Of a stretch of 64,000 nucleotides of DNA, positions 1-8,227 are shown piece after piece. Numbering within the stretch: the first letter of the stretch is position 1; each line of letters starts with the position of its first letter. Both the position numbers and the translations under genes were made by a program. The notes under the pieces were generated by a model that searched no databases, was not told the origin of the DNA, and saw nothing but the letters and a program-made list of their open reading frames with translations. The stretch comes from Chryseobacterium lathyri (GTDB taxonomy: Bacteria; Bacteroidota; Bacteroidia; Flavobacteriales; Weeksellaceae): contig NZ_JAUSSF010000001.1 of assembly GCF_030812195.1 (NCBI RefSeq), positions 1,736,001 to 1,800,000 of the forward strand, in the 5' to 3' direction.

Positions 1-1169
1 GGCATGTAGAGTTTTGAAGTGACTTCTTTTTCATTGATCCGTATGGTATAAAAAACTGTTCCTACTTCTTTACCGTCCTCTCCTCTGTCCGGACCTGCAA
101 CCCCTGTTGTTGACAGGGAAATATTAGCACCAAATAATTTTTGGCAACCTGCTGCCATTTCACTGGCCACCTGTTCACTTACAACTGTAAACTGATCTAC
201 GGTTTCTTTAGAAATTTTTAAAATCTCTATTTTCTTTTCTGTAGCGTAGGGTACAATTCCGCCAAGAAAATATTTAGAGCTTCCGGAATTGGATGTGATC
301 ATTTTTGCTAATTCACCTCCGGTGCAGCTTTCTGCTGTGGAAATCGTCAGTTTTCTTTCTGTAAGGATTTCTGCCAGGATCTTTTCTATTTTATCTTCCG
401 TTACTGCAATCACATGGCCTTCTACCAAAGGAAGAAGTTTCTGGATTTCGTCTTCTGCCTGCTGTTTCAAGGCCGCTTCATTATCTCCTGAGGCAGTCAG
501 TCTCAGTTTTACACGCGTCCCTACCGGCAGATAAGACAATGCGATATTTGTAGGAAGGGAAAGTTCCCAGTCTTCAATAATATCTGCAAGAATGCTCTCG
601 GGGATTCCCACCACAGAAACTATTCTTGTATGGATATAGTAAAGATTGAACTTTTCTTTTAAATAAGGTACAATTTGATCCCTGATCAACGGCTTTACTT
701 CATAAGGAACACCCGGAAGGCTGAAACATAATTTCCCGTCCTGCTCCATCATCATACATGGTGCAGTTCCAAAGTGGTTTTGAAAAACAACAGATTTTGA
801 GGGAACAAAAGCCTGCTCTTTGTTTCTTTCAAGGATATCCAGACGCCCGCGCCTTTCCATATAATTTTTAAGGTGGTTGAACGTGACCTCATCCAAAGCA
901 ATTTCGTCATTGAAAAATTCCGTCAGTGCCTTTTTTGTCTTATCATCTCTTGTCGGCCCCAAACCACCTGTAGTGATAATCAGATCGCCAAGTTCGAAAG
1001 CAGCGCTTAAAGTATTTTTAATGATATCAATTTCATCTGATATTGTGAAGATCTGTGTAACCTGTATGCCTATATTTTTAAGCTCTGTGGCAATAAAATT
1101 AGAATTGGTATCAACGGTGTTTCCGGAAAGGATTTCATCACCGATAGTAATCAGAACAGCTTTTTCCAT
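1..1169 (-). CDS. cinA: CinA-family protein (competence/damage-inducible), C-terminus cut by window edge
   Basis: The reading frame starts at the ATG at 1169 and stays open to base 1. The N-terminal part is a molybdopterin-binding-like (MoCF) domain with GDEILSG near the start and TTGGLGPTRDD near residue 70. The C-terminal part is the amidohydrolase domain with the TAESCTGG motif followed by a TTGVAGP segment, as in CinA/PncC proteins that deamidate nicotinamide mononucleotide. The missing part is only the last few dozen residues, judged by family length. The protein is cytoplasmic and probably recycles pyridine nucleotides. The 5' end faces a separate + strand gene, so it is transcribed alone or with genes outside the window. 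Identification is secure from the two domains; the exact activity of each is inferred from the family. Confidence 0.93.
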   Translation of the reverse strand, partial: MEKAVLITIGDEILSGNTVDTNSNFIATELKNIGIQVTQIFTISDEIDIIKNTLSAAFELGDLIITTGGLGPTRDDKTKKALTEFFNDEIALDEVTFNHLKNYMERRGRLDILERNKEQAFVPSKSVVFQNHFGTAPCMMMEQDGKLCFSLPGVPYEVKPLIRDQIVPYLKEKFNLYYIHTRIVSVVGIPESILADIIEDWELSLPTNIALSYLPVGTRVKLRLTASGDNEAALKQQAEDEIQKLLPLVEGHVIAVTEDKIEKILAEILTERKLTISTAESCTGGELAKMITSNSGSSKYFLGGIVPYATEKKIEILKISKETVDQFTVVSEQVASEMAAGCQKLFGANISLSTTGVAGPDRGEDGKEVGTVFYTIRINEKEVTSKLYM

Positions 1170-1244
1170 ATATAATTCTTGAAAGAAAATGTCCTGCAAA
1201 TGACGTAAAAATCTATGGCTGCGACAACATAAAATGATTTTTTC

Positions 1245-1252
1245 TATCTTTG
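1245..1252 (+). promoter_or_regulatory. Bacteroidota -7 box (TATCTTTG)
   Basis: TATCTTTG matches the TAnnTTTG consensus of Bacteroidota primary-sigma promoters and lies 33 bases upstream of the next + strand start codon. No clear TTG -33 element is visible at the expected distance, so this rests on one box and position. Confidence 0.5.
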
Positions 1253-1285
1253 GCTGATACTGTTTAAAGCTATAATTATTCGACG

Positions 1286-1759
1286 ATGGCAAAATATGAT
1301 GATGCTTCCTGGCACTATGGCGGAGAATATCCGGAAAATTTACCTGATGAAAATGCAGCTACTCACATTGGAATGTTTCTGACCTGGTGCATCAACAACG
1401 ATCTTTTATCGGAAGAGCTGACTGAAGATTCCCGGGACGAAATACAAAGCGTAAAAAGACGGGAGATGACAGGAGCAGAATTCCTGATTGATGTATGTGA
1501 TGAAAAATTCAGCGAATATGATCTGAATGATCCTGGTAATGGTTTTGCACAGGCTTATTATAATGATGACACGGTTTTTGGGAAGAAATTCAATTCGTTT
1601 ACAGATGATTATTCGGAAACTTTTGACAAAAAAGCGGAAGAAAATGATTTTGAATATGAGTCTTTCTATCATGTAGAAAACACGTATGAAAACTATGATC
1701 TTATAAAACCTGTTATTGACCAGCGTTTTGAGGAATGGAAGGAGTTTTCCGGAAGCTAA
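1286..1759 (+). CDS. Small acidic protein, DUF7832-like
   Basis: A 157-residue protein beginning MAKYDDASWHYGGEYP, very rich in Asp, Glu, Tyr and Phe, without signal peptide or membrane segment. The opening Tyr-Asp-Asp-Ala-Ser-Trp-His-Tyr-Gly-Gly stretch and the following Ala-Thr-His-Ile-Gly-Met-Phe-Leu-x-Trp motif are, to my recollection, typical of a family of uncharacterised cytoplasmic proteins (DUF7832). Members are often found in cell-contact or immunity-type settings, but nothing next to this gene shows such a role: its neighbours are cinA (divergent) and a lipocalin (convergent). A TATCTTTG box precedes it. No function can be assigned. Confidence 0.8.
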   Translation: MAKYDDASWHYGGEYPENLPDENAATHIGMFLTWCINNDLLSEELTEDSRDEIQSVKRREMTGAEFLIDVCDEKFSEYDLNDPGNGFAQAYYNDDTVFGKKFNSFTDDYSETFDKKAEENDFEYESFYHVENTYENYDLIKPVIDQRFEEWKEFSGS

Positions 1760-1843
1760 ATTTCAGGTTACTGGCTTGAGAGTTTCGCCTAAAACCTTGG
1801 TTCTTGAATATAGTGTCCTGTTTCTTGATTCCTAGCTCTCACA

Positions 1844-2386
1844 TTACTGATTATGCTTTACCCAAATAAGTTCATCTGTATTATAGCCAATCTTTTTAGC
1901 TTTTTCAATGAAACGCTGCCTCATGCTTTCAGGAATGGTTGTTGTACGGGAAAGGATCCATAAGTATTTTAAACTGCTTCCTGCAACCAGGGTATATTGG
2001 TAATCTTCGTCAATATCAATAACATTATAGCCAGCCCAGACCGGTTTGAAAAATGAAACCTTAAGACGGGCTTCGGTTTTGTTTTTTACAAATTGGGCTT
2101 CTCCTACAGATTCTTTCCATTCTTTTTTAACGTAGTCGTAGCCTTTATTAACAACACGGATAGAACCGTTGGGATTTTCAGAATATTCGGCAGTGACATT
2201 ATCCATATTTTTCTCGAACCTGTAATCAAAACGGGCAACTTCGTACCATCTTCCGAGATATTTTTTAGCATCAAAATTGTTGACCGCCACTGCTCCTTTG
2301 GGAATTCCGGCAGAACAGGAACGGTAAATAATCAGTCCCAGAACACCTAACGTGACAGGAACAGCAATTTTCTGAAAAGTTTTCAT
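1844..2386 (-). CDS. Lipocalin family protein (Blc/apolipoprotein D type)
   Basis: A 180-residue protein with an N-terminal hydrophobic segment (about residues 7-25) containing Ser-Cys, so it may be a lipoprotein, although the lipobox (IYRSC) is not ideal. The lipocalin signature is clear: KKYLGRWYEVARFD near residue 43 is the GxW motif of the first strand, and LWILSRT near residue 145 is the conserved C-terminal strand motif of bacterial lipocalins. The family binds lysophospholipids or fatty acids and sits in the periplasmic space, usually anchored to the outer membrane. It starts 74 bases after the LytTR regulator gene stops, on the same strand, so it could be the last gene of that operon, but no data here prove co-transcription. 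Confidence 0.88.
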   Translation of the reverse strand: MKTFQKIAVPVTLGVLGLIIYRSCSAGIPKGAVAVNNFDAKKYLGRWYEVARFDYRFEKNMDNVTAEYSENPNGSIRVVNKGYDYVKKEWKESVGEAQFVKNKTEARLKVSFFKPVWAGYNVIDIDEDYQYTLVAGSSLKYLWILSRTTTIPESMRQRFIEKAKKIGYNTDELIWVKHNQ

Positions 2387-2460
2387 AATTGGAATATTTT
2401 ACGTGATTGCAGTGAAAACTTCAAAAATAATGCCTTTAAACTGTTAAGGAACAATAAAAT

Positions 2461-3195
2461 CTAAGAAAATACTTTCAGGAAATTATCTTTAAAACTACCT
2501 GAAACCTCAATTTCTGTATCATCTGAAAGCATCACAGTTCCACTTTTATGGTAAGATTTTACAAATCCTGCATTGATGATATGGGAACGATGAACCCTTA
2601 CAAAAGGATTTTCCAGAAGATCATCGAAATGTTTCAGAAAACGGCAGACCATCTTTTTTGAGCCATCGGTAAGGTAAACCTGTGTGAAATTTCCATCTGC
2701 CTGCAGCCTTAGGATATCTTCAGTTTTTACGACATCAAATCCCTGAAGTGTTGGGAGAATGAGCTGCTGTTTTTCAGGTTTTAATTTTAAATTTTCAAGA
2801 AGAACTTTATTACGGCTGAGTTCTTCTTTATTTTCAAGGCTTTCCGCTACTTTATTCACTGCCAGAATAAGCTCCTGAATATCTATCGGCTTTAAAATAT
2901 AATAACTGGCCGATTTATTAAGTGCCTGCAACGAATATTGAGAAAAGGCTGTGATAAAGATGGTTTCGTAGGAAAATTCTTTGGTGGCTTCCAGCACATC
3001 AAAGGCATTCCCGAAAGGCATTTCTACATCCAAAAAGACCAATTGCGGTCGTTTTTCAGCAATCAGTGGTACGGCTTCCTTTATATTTTCCGCCTCTCCT
3101 ACAATTTCTATCTGTGGACAGTATTTTGTGATATAATTTCTGAGAACTTCTCTTGCAATGATCTCATCGTCTACGATTACGGATTGTATTTTCAT
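2461..3195 (-). CDS. LytTR-family response regulator
   Basis: A 244-residue two-component response regulator. Receiver domain residues are visible: acidic pair D9-D10, phospho-acceptor D56 in LVFLDVEMPFG, Thr/Ala in FITAFS and conserved K102 in YYILKPID. Residues from about 144 form a LytTR DNA-binding domain (DILRLQADGNFTQVYL, then FVRVHRSHIINAGFV, the usual signature). LytTR proteins bind direct repeats whose halves lie about two helical turns apart. Such repeats (CACCAAGT, 21 bp apart) occur upstream of two nearby genes and next to the histidine kinase gene. It is the third gene after the LytS-type kinase and a secreted protein, so kinase and regulator form a pair. The start is the ATG at 3195. 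Confidence 0.95.
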   Translation of the reverse strand: MKIQSVIVDDEIIAREVLRNYITKYCPQIEIVGEAENIKEAVPLIAEKRPQLVFLDVEMPFGNAFDVLEATKEFSYETIFITAFSQYSLQALNKSASYYILKPIDIQELILAVNKVAESLENKEELSRNKVLLENLKLKPEKQQLILPTLQGFDVVKTEDILRLQADGNFTQVYLTDGSKKMVCRFLKHFDDLLENPFVRVHRSHIINAGFVKSYHKSGTVMLSDDTEIEVSGSFKDNFLKVFS

Positions 3196-3242
3196 TTTTT
3201 CCAGGTTAGAGGTTGCAAATAATAGCAGGTGCTAGAATGGAT

Positions 3243-3968
3243 TTATTGGTATTTTCCGTCTTTAAATTTTAAGATGCGGCAGAAGGTTTTTGAGATTTTA
3301 TTTTCTTTACAGTCTCCCTGTGCTTCTTTGCTTATTGTTTTTACAGAAATGGTTTTAATTTTAAGGTCAGTGAAATTATTGGTTTTCGTTTTATCCATCA
3401 TAATTACGGAACTGTTACCTTCAGATTCACCGGTACATCGGGTATCCCATTCTGCACCGTAACGGCTTAATTCCAAATCATTCAAAACTTTTTTTAGAGT
3501 CTTCTCTACAGGATAATAGAGTGAAATGGTTTCTGAAGAATAGGGATTGGGCTGACTGCCGTTTGCAACACTTATTTTTATACCAAAAGCACGAATACTG
3601 CTGCTGATGTTATATAATCCTGTATCAATGGTTATACTTTTCAGCATGATGGCATCTGAAGTGATTTCTTCCGGATCAAGATACTGATTTTTAATTCCAC
3701 CGTTTTCATCAGTGATCACAATATAGTTTCGGACCACGAAAAAATCTTCTTCGCTTTTGCCCTGCAGGATAGGCAGAACAGCGATGTATGAATCTTCCAC
3801 ATTTGGCATTTTCTTTTCCGTGCAGAATTCTTCTCTAATTGCAGCTTTATCAAGCTTTAGATTGTTCACGATATTTTCAAACCGGGTATCATTGATTTCC
3901 TGTCCGAAGATTCTTACAAATGAAAACATCAGTATCCCTATGAATAAATGCTTCTTCATTTCTTCCAT
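3243..3968 (-). CDS. Secreted protein of unknown function between kinase and regulator (PA3715-like)
   Basis: A 241-residue protein with a signal peptide (KKHLFIGILMFSFVRIFGQ, cut before Gln) and no membrane anchor. The mature part contains FCTEKKMPNVEDSYIAVLPIL, an all-beta-looking central region and a C-terminal CTGESEGNSSV / TFCRILKF segment. The layout resembles the uncharacterised PA3715 family, which I name only tentatively. It starts 2 bases after the kinase stop codon and ends 47 bases before the regulator, so it is co-transcribed with the two-component pair. A periplasmic partner of the kinase, or simply a co-regulated product, are both possible. Start could also be the second Met (MKKHLF). 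Confidence 0.75.
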   Translation of the reverse strand: MEEMKKHLFIGILMFSFVRIFGQEINDTRFENIVNNLKLDKAAIREEFCTEKKMPNVEDSYIAVLPILQGKSEEDFFVVRNYIVITDENGGIKNQYLDPEEITSDAIMLKSITIDTGLYNISSSIRAFGIKISVANGSQPNPYSSETISLYYPVEKTLKKVLNDLELSRYGAEWDTRCTGESEGNSSVIMMDKTKTNNFTDLKIKTISVKTISKEAQGDCKENKISKTFCRILKFKDGKYQ

Positions 3969-3970
3969 AT

Positions 3971-5752
3971 TTATGCAAGGTTTATTTTTATATTCACTAA
4001 AACACCGCTGTTATGTTCTTTATCTTTTATAGTACACATAATCTCTTTTTTGTAGAGATCATTCAGCAGCCTGATTCTTTCCAGTGTATTTTTCATTCCA
4101 CGGCCTTCTCTGGTTTTCTGGTGCTGGGTTTTCTGTTTCTTGCTTTCCTGAATCCCTATTCCATTGTCTTCAATGGTAATCTTTAAATGCTGCGCCTCTT
4201 TTTCAAAACTCAATTTCAAAAATCCTTTTTCTCTTCTGTAACGCAGCCCGTGCCACACCGCATTTTCAAGGAATGGCTGGACAAGCATTCCGGGAACTTT
4301 CAGGCTTTGCATATTCAGACTTTCATCAACTTCAATTTCATAATCGAATTTATCGGCAAAACGTGTCTTTTCAAGAGCAAGATAATTCTGAAGCAGGTCC
4401 AGTTCCTGCTGGAAAGGAATGAAATCTTCGGTGGAATTTTCCATAACGCCACGCATTAATTTTGAGAACTTCGTCAGATACTGGTTGGCTTCCAGCTCGT
4501 TATTTGTCGCAATAAAATGGTTGACACTATTTAAGCTGTTAAAGATAAAATGCGGATTCATTTCACGCCGTAACGACTGCAGGGCGATCTTTTTATTTTT
4601 GGTCTGAACTTTTTTCAGCATCCGAAAAATAAAGATAACGAGTCCGGTTAACAGAAGCAGAGCTCCAATCAAGCTGTAATTAAAAATATTTTTTCTGCGG
4701 ATAAGCTGGTCTTTCAATTCTTTTTCTTTTTCAAGCTGTGAGATCCTCTGCTCGGTATCTTCCAGTATTTTATTATCAACCAGGCTTCGGTCTTTGGACA
4801 CAATATCCGGAAGTTTCCCAAGGAAATCACGGTACAACGAAACTGAGGCATCTGTATTTCCTGTTATACTATACAGGCTGTCCAGTCTTTTTACGCTTTT
4901 CTGTGCTTCGAGTGTATGTCCTTTTTCCACAGCGATTCCATAGGCATTTTTTAATAATACTACGGCCTCTTCGGGATCATTTTTCTTAATATAAATATCA
5001 GCCAGTTCCTGGATCTGATTGACTTTTTCCTGTGAATTCTCTTTAACAAAGTCTTCTTTCAGAACTTTCTTTTTGGCTTCAATGGCTTTTTCAAAGTCCT
5101 TGTTATCAACATAAAAATTGGTCAGCTTCTGATTGATCTCCAAAGCCTGCTGAGGAGCTTCTTTTTTGGAAAGCACATAGGCATTGTTCAGGTTTTCCTC
5201 TGCTTTGGGAATATCTTTTTGCTCTATATTTACGTCTGCCATCTGGCTGTAGCTTGCAGCAAGATCTCCTTTATCTTTACTCTTCAGGTTTATATTGATA
5301 TTATCCTGAATAGCTTCCGCCTTCTGCTCAACTGTAGGAGATGAAAGCCTGGCAGCATCGTTGGTATTAATAGCACTGCTTTTTTCAGTGTACCTCATTT
5401 CGGCAGCCTTACTGTAATTGCTGATAGCTGGAGTTATTTTATTCTGTTTTTCCTGGGACTGGGCAATTTTCCGGATGACCGATTCAAGATTTTTTTTATC
5501 GTTAAGGGTTTTATAAATGTTTCTGGCTTTGACTAAAAATTCTTCGCTTTTGGCATAATTCCCCTGATTGTAGTAATCATTGGCAATTCCTACATACGTA
5601 TCGGCAACGCCTTTATTATCATTATTGTCTACTGCTTTTTTCAGCCTTATCGCAGATTTATAGGCTTGGGTAACCCGTGTGGAGTCCTGTGCTGCACAGA
5701 AACTTCCTGCAGCAAGAATAAATATAAACAGTATTTTAAAAATTAATTTCAC
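3971..5752 (-). CDS. LytS-type sensor histidine kinase with TPR sensor region
   Basis: I place the start at the GTG at 5752 because it gives a clean signal peptide (MKLIFKILFIFILAAGSF, then CAAQ). An upstream in-frame TTG at 5815 would add 21 poorly hydrophobic residues and would overlap a predicted regulator site. After the signal come tetratricopeptide-like helical repeats to about residue 330, a short coiled coil, one membrane helix (SLIGALLLLTGLVIFIF) and a cytoplasmic kinase of the His_kinase family (LRREMNPHFIFNSLNS with the phospho-accepting His; ATP-binding part with ENAVWHGLRYR and IEDNGIGI). The TPR part faces the periplasm and probably senses a protein or peptide. It heads the operon kinase - secreted protein - LytTR regulator. 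Confidence 0.92.
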   Translation of the reverse strand: MKLIFKILFIFILAAGSFCAAQDSTRVTQAYKSAIRLKKAVDNNDNKGVADTYVGIANDYYNQGNYAKSEEFLVKARNIYKTLNDKKNLESVIRKIAQSQEKQNKITPAISNYSKAAEMRYTEKSSAINTNDAARLSSPTVEQKAEAIQDNININLKSKDKGDLAASYSQMADVNIEQKDIPKAEENLNNAYVLSKKEAPQQALEINQKLTNFYVDNKDFEKAIEAKKKVLKEDFVKENSQEKVNQIQELADIYIKKNDPEEAVVLLKNAYGIAVEKGHTLEAQKSVKRLDSLYSITGNTDASVSLYRDFLGKLPDIVSKDRSLVDNKILEDTEQRISQLEKEKELKDQLIRRKNIFNYSLIGALLLLTGLVIFIFRMLKKVQTKNKKIALQSLRREMNPHFIFNSLNSVNHFIATNNELEANQYLTKFSKLMRGVMENSTEDFIPFQQELDLLQNYLALEKTRFADKFDYEIEVDESLNMQSLKVPGMLVQPFLENAVWHGLRYRREKGFLKLSFEKEAQHLKITIEDNGIGIQESKKQKTQHQKTREGRGMKNTLERIRLLNDLYKKEIMCTIKDKEHNSGVLVNIKINLA

Positions 5753-5809
5753 AGATTTCGGATCTTGAATGCAAAGTAAGTAAAACTTTAGGTATCCTTT
5801 TCTATTCTT

Positions 5810-5838
5810 TACCAAGTCAAAACTCTATTTCATCAAGT
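5810..5838. promoter_or_regulatory. Candidate LytTR direct-repeat site at the kinase operon
   Basis: TACCAAGT (5810-5817) and CATCAAGT (5831-5838) are near-copies of the CACCAAGT motif seen before the SIMPL and vWA genes and have the same 21-base start-to-start spacing. The pair lies 58-86 bases before the GTG start of the kinase gene; relative to that gene the motif reads in the opposite orientation, so autoregulation is an inference. Confidence 0.5.
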
Positions 5839-5952
5839 TCACTGATCAAAGAATCAGAACATTTCATTTTTTTACCTGAGACTTCAGGAATAGATTAGAC
5901 TAACAATACCATTTCTTATAGTCCCTACATGGATCGCTTTTTTCACCCTATC

Positions 5953-6016
5953 CACCAAGTGAAAACCTCATTTCACCAAGTCTTTAAGTTTCCGGTTTCG
6001 GATCGCAGTAATTTTA
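5953..6016 (+). promoter_or_regulatory. LytTR-type direct repeats plus promoter of the SIMPL gene
   Basis: CACCAAGT at 5953-5960 and again at 5974-5981 (21 bases apart), followed after 27 bases by TAATTTTA (6009-6016), a 7/8 match to TAnnTTTG, and then 24 bases to the ATG. Exactly the same arrangement, base for base in spacing, is seen at 6781-6844. The repeats would occupy the -35 region, the usual place for a LytTR activator. Confidence 0.75.
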
Positions 6017-6040
6017 CTTCAGAATTTAAAACAAGAAATT

Positions 6041-6715
6041 ATGAAATTGAGACATTTTTTACTGATCGGAATCTTTACCCTGGGGAGCTTTACAAATGCA
6101 CAGGAAATGAAGAAAAATGCAATTGAAGTTACAGGTATTGCAGAAATGGAAGTAGAGCCGGATGAGATCATCTTCAGCATCGGCATCAAAGCAGATAATA
6201 AGAATGAGCTAGCAGGCAACGAACAGAAGCTGTTTGAAACGTTAAAGAATGCCGGAGTTAAGAACGAAGACATCAAGTTTAAATCCATGTATCAGAATGT
6301 ATATGCTAAAAATGGAAAATTTACTAAAAGCTACCAGTTTAAAGCCAATACAAAAGCAGATATCAGCAAAATATTCGAAGAGCTCAACCAGAAATGGGTA
6401 AGCAATCTGAATGTTGCGGAGGTGAAAAATACCAAAATTGCAGATTTCAGGAAAACCGTTAAGATCAATGCTTTAAAAGCCGCAAAAGAAAAGGCAGATT
6501 ATCTTTTGGAAAGTATGGGCAAAAAGACCGGAGCTCCTATCGAAATCATCGAAATTGAAGATTACACCAGCGATACCGTTCTTCCCGTAGCCTATAAAAG
6601 CAGCGGTAGAAATATCCAGCTGGAAGCAGCAGATGCTGCGGTAGATTTTTCTTTTGACAATATTGAGAATATAAAAATAAAATACAGCATCAAAACGAGA
6701 TACGAAATCCTCTAA
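6041..6715 (+). CDS. SIMPL-domain (DUF541) secreted protein
   Basis: A 224-residue protein with signal peptide MKLRHFLLIGIFTLGSFTNAQ and one SIMPL/DUF541 domain: NAIEVTGIAEMEVEPDEIIFSIGI at the start of the mature part (GxAEMEVEPDE is the family hallmark), a central KADISKIFEEL segment and a C-terminal ...YSIKTRYEI strand. Proteins of this family (BP26/OMP28, YggE) form periplasmic or outer-membrane ring-like oligomers and are linked to stress tolerance; the biochemical role is not settled. The gene is divergent from the LytTR two-component operon and has CACCAAGT direct repeats in its promoter, so it is a likely direct target of that regulator. Confidence 0.92.
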   Translation: MKLRHFLLIGIFTLGSFTNAQEMKKNAIEVTGIAEMEVEPDEIIFSIGIKADNKNELAGNEQKLFETLKNAGVKNEDIKFKSMYQNVYAKNGKFTKSYQFKANTKADISKIFEELNQKWVSNLNVAEVKNTKIADFRKTVKINALKAAKEKADYLLESMGKKTGAPIEIIEIEDYTSDTVLPVAYKSSGRNIQLEAADAAVDFSFDNIENIKIKYSIKTRYEIL

Positions 6716-6731
6716 CATTAACAGATTTAAA

Positions 6732-6757
6732 GACAGTCCGAAAGGGCTGTTTTTTTT
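6732..6757 (+). terminator. Rho-independent terminator of the SIMPL gene
   Basis: ACAGTCC - GAAA - GGGCTGT hairpin followed by eight T residues, 17 bases after the stop codon. Confidence 0.85.
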
Positions 6758-6780
6758 GTTTTAAACCAGTTTTTAAAGTT

Positions 6781-6844
6781 CACCAAGTGAAAGTCGGGTT
6801 TCACCAAGTCTCCTGATTTTCAGCCTTAAATATAGATAATTTTA
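6781..6844 (+). promoter_or_regulatory. LytTR-type direct repeats plus promoter of the small-ORF/vWA operon
   Basis: CACCAAGT at 6781-6788 and 6802-6809 (21 bases apart), then 27 bases to TAATTTTA at 6837-6844, then 24 bases to an ATG. Flanking bases are also shared with the SIMPL promoter (GTGAAA after the first half, TTT before the second, ACTTCAG after the -7-like box). Confidence 0.75.
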
Positions 6845-6868
6845 CTTCAGGAATTAAAACAATAAACC

Positions 6869-7015
6869 ATGAAAAAGCTATCGATTACTGAAACATCCTT
6901 TGGAACAGCAACATCGGTAATTCAGACAAAATCAGTTTCTTATGAGGTGAAATATCCGAAGGAAAATACAGATTCAATATCACAGCAAATAACCAATAAA
7001 AAAATAGTATTATGA
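6869..7015 (+). CDS. Short ORF (48 aa) heading the vWA operon
   Basis: ATG at 6869 opens a 48-codon frame (MKKLSITETSFG...NKKIVL) that ends with the TGA at 7013-7015, overlapping the ATG of the vWA gene as ATGA. Its start lies exactly as far from the promoter box as the SIMPL start does from its own box, which argues that it is the true first cistron. It has no signal peptide, no Cys and no recognisable domain. It could be a small protein, a leader that couples translation of the vWA gene, or the N-terminal remnant of a lost gene. I cannot tell which. Confidence 0.55.
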   Translation: MKKLSITETSFGTATSVIQTKSVSYEVKYPKENTDSISQQITNKKIVL

Positions 7016-8205
7016 CAACTTTAAAAATCGCAGCAATGACAGCTGTTACCACTTTTTTAAGCTCCGGCAGCTTTTCAGACATCCGCTGTTCAAACAGCAA
7101 TACAGGCAGAGAGGCGTTGGTTCAAAATGCTTCGGTAGCACCGATTACGGTAACATCAAAGGATAATAAAATCCAGGTTGCCCTCCTACTGGATACTTCG
7201 AACAGTATGGATGGTCTGATCGATCAGGCTAAATCGAGACTTTGGAATATTGTGAATACTTTAACCACTCTTAAATATAACGGACAGGCCCCTCAAATCG
7301 AAATTGCCCTTTATGAATATGGAAATGATGGTATCCGCGATGAAAATTATATCCGCCAGGTTACTCCGCTTACTCAGGACCTGGATCTGGTTTCCGAAAA
7401 ATTATTTGCCTTAAGAACCAACGGAGGAAGTGAATATTGCGGTGCTGTAATCCGCGACGCCTCGATGAATCTGAACTGGGACAGCAACGAAAAAAGCATG
7501 AAACTGATCTATATTGCCGGCAATGAACCGTTTGATCAGGGAAAGGTGAATTACAAGGAAGTTATTTCCAAAGCTAAAAACAAAAATATCTACACCAATA
7601 CTATTTTCTGCGGAAACAGAGAAGAAGGAATGCAAACCTTCTGGCAGAACGGAGCAGTAGTGGGCGGCGGTAAATATTTCAATATCGACAGCGACAGAAA
7701 AGTAATTTATATCGAAACACCTTATGATATAAAAATCTCAGAATGTAATACAAAACTGAATGACACCTACATTTATTATGGAAGTCATGGTTCTGAATAT
7801 AAGCTTAAACAGGTTACTCAGGACAGAAATGCAGAAGTTCAGTCGGTTTCCAATTACGTAGAAAGAACCGTAGCCAAATCTAAAAAGAATGCTTATAAAA
7901 ACGATCACTGGGATTTGGTGGACAAAGCTGAAAATGATGCAGGATTTATCGCTACAGTAAAAGATGATGCTCTGCCAGCTGAGCTGAAAGGCAAAAGTAA
8001 GGAAGAGATCAAAAAAGTTGTCGCAGCAAAATCTGCAGAACGCGGGAAAATCCAGAAGGAAATTGACGAATTATCCAGAAAACGCCAGGAGTACATTGAT
8101 GCCAACATCAAAAAACAGAGCAGTGCAGATTCTGATGACCTTGGGAAAGCAATTGAAAGATCCATTCTGGAGCAGGCAAAAGCAAGCGGCTATACTTTTA
8201 AATAA
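7012..8205 (+). CDS. Secreted von Willebrand factor A domain protein
   Basis: A 397-residue protein. The N-terminus (MTTLKIAAMTAVTTFLSSGSF...C) is a weak signal or lipoprotein-like segment. A vWA domain starts about residue 54: VALLLDTSNSMDGLIDQAK carries the metal-ion-dependent adhesion site DxSxS (D61, S63, S65), with a conserved Thr/Asp region downstream (LFALRTNGGSEYCGAV; IYIAGNEPFDQG). The C-terminal 110 residues are charged and coiled-coil-like (KEEIKKVVAAKSAERGKIQ). It overlaps the preceding short ORF by 4 bases (ATGA). The upstream CACCAAGT repeats place it in the predicted regulon of the neighbouring LytTR system. The likely role is metal-dependent protein binding in the cell envelope; the partner is unknown. 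Confidence 0.9.
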   Translation: MTTLKIAAMTAVTTFLSSGSFSDIRCSNSNTGREALVQNASVAPITVTSKDNKIQVALLLDTSNSMDGLIDQAKSRLWNIVNTLTTLKYNGQAPQIEIALYEYGNDGIRDENYIRQVTPLTQDLDLVSEKLFALRTNGGSEYCGAVIRDASMNLNWDSNEKSMKLIYIAGNEPFDQGKVNYKEVISKAKNKNIYTNTIFCGNREEGMQTFWQNGAVVGGGKYFNIDSDRKVIYIETPYDIKISECNTKLNDTYIYYGSHGSEYKLKQVTQDRNAEVQSVSNYVERTVAKSKKNAYKNDHWDLVDKAENDAGFIATVKDDALPAELKGKSKEEIKKVVAAKSAERGKIQKEIDELSRKRQEYIDANIKKQSSADSDDLGKAIERSILEQAKASGYTFK

Positions 8206-8227
8206 TGGTTTAAAAATCTGTACAGCT

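Noticed and set aside
289..1182. Open + strand frames (81 and 101 codons) inside cinA
   Set aside because: They lie antisense to a clear CinA reading frame with intact motifs and have Ser/Phe-rich, signal-less compositions typical of shadow frames.
5753..5815. Longer kinase start at a TTG (5815)
   Set aside because: It would put 21 polar/aromatic residues before an otherwise perfect signal peptide and overlap a predicted regulator site; the GTG at 5752 is the better start.
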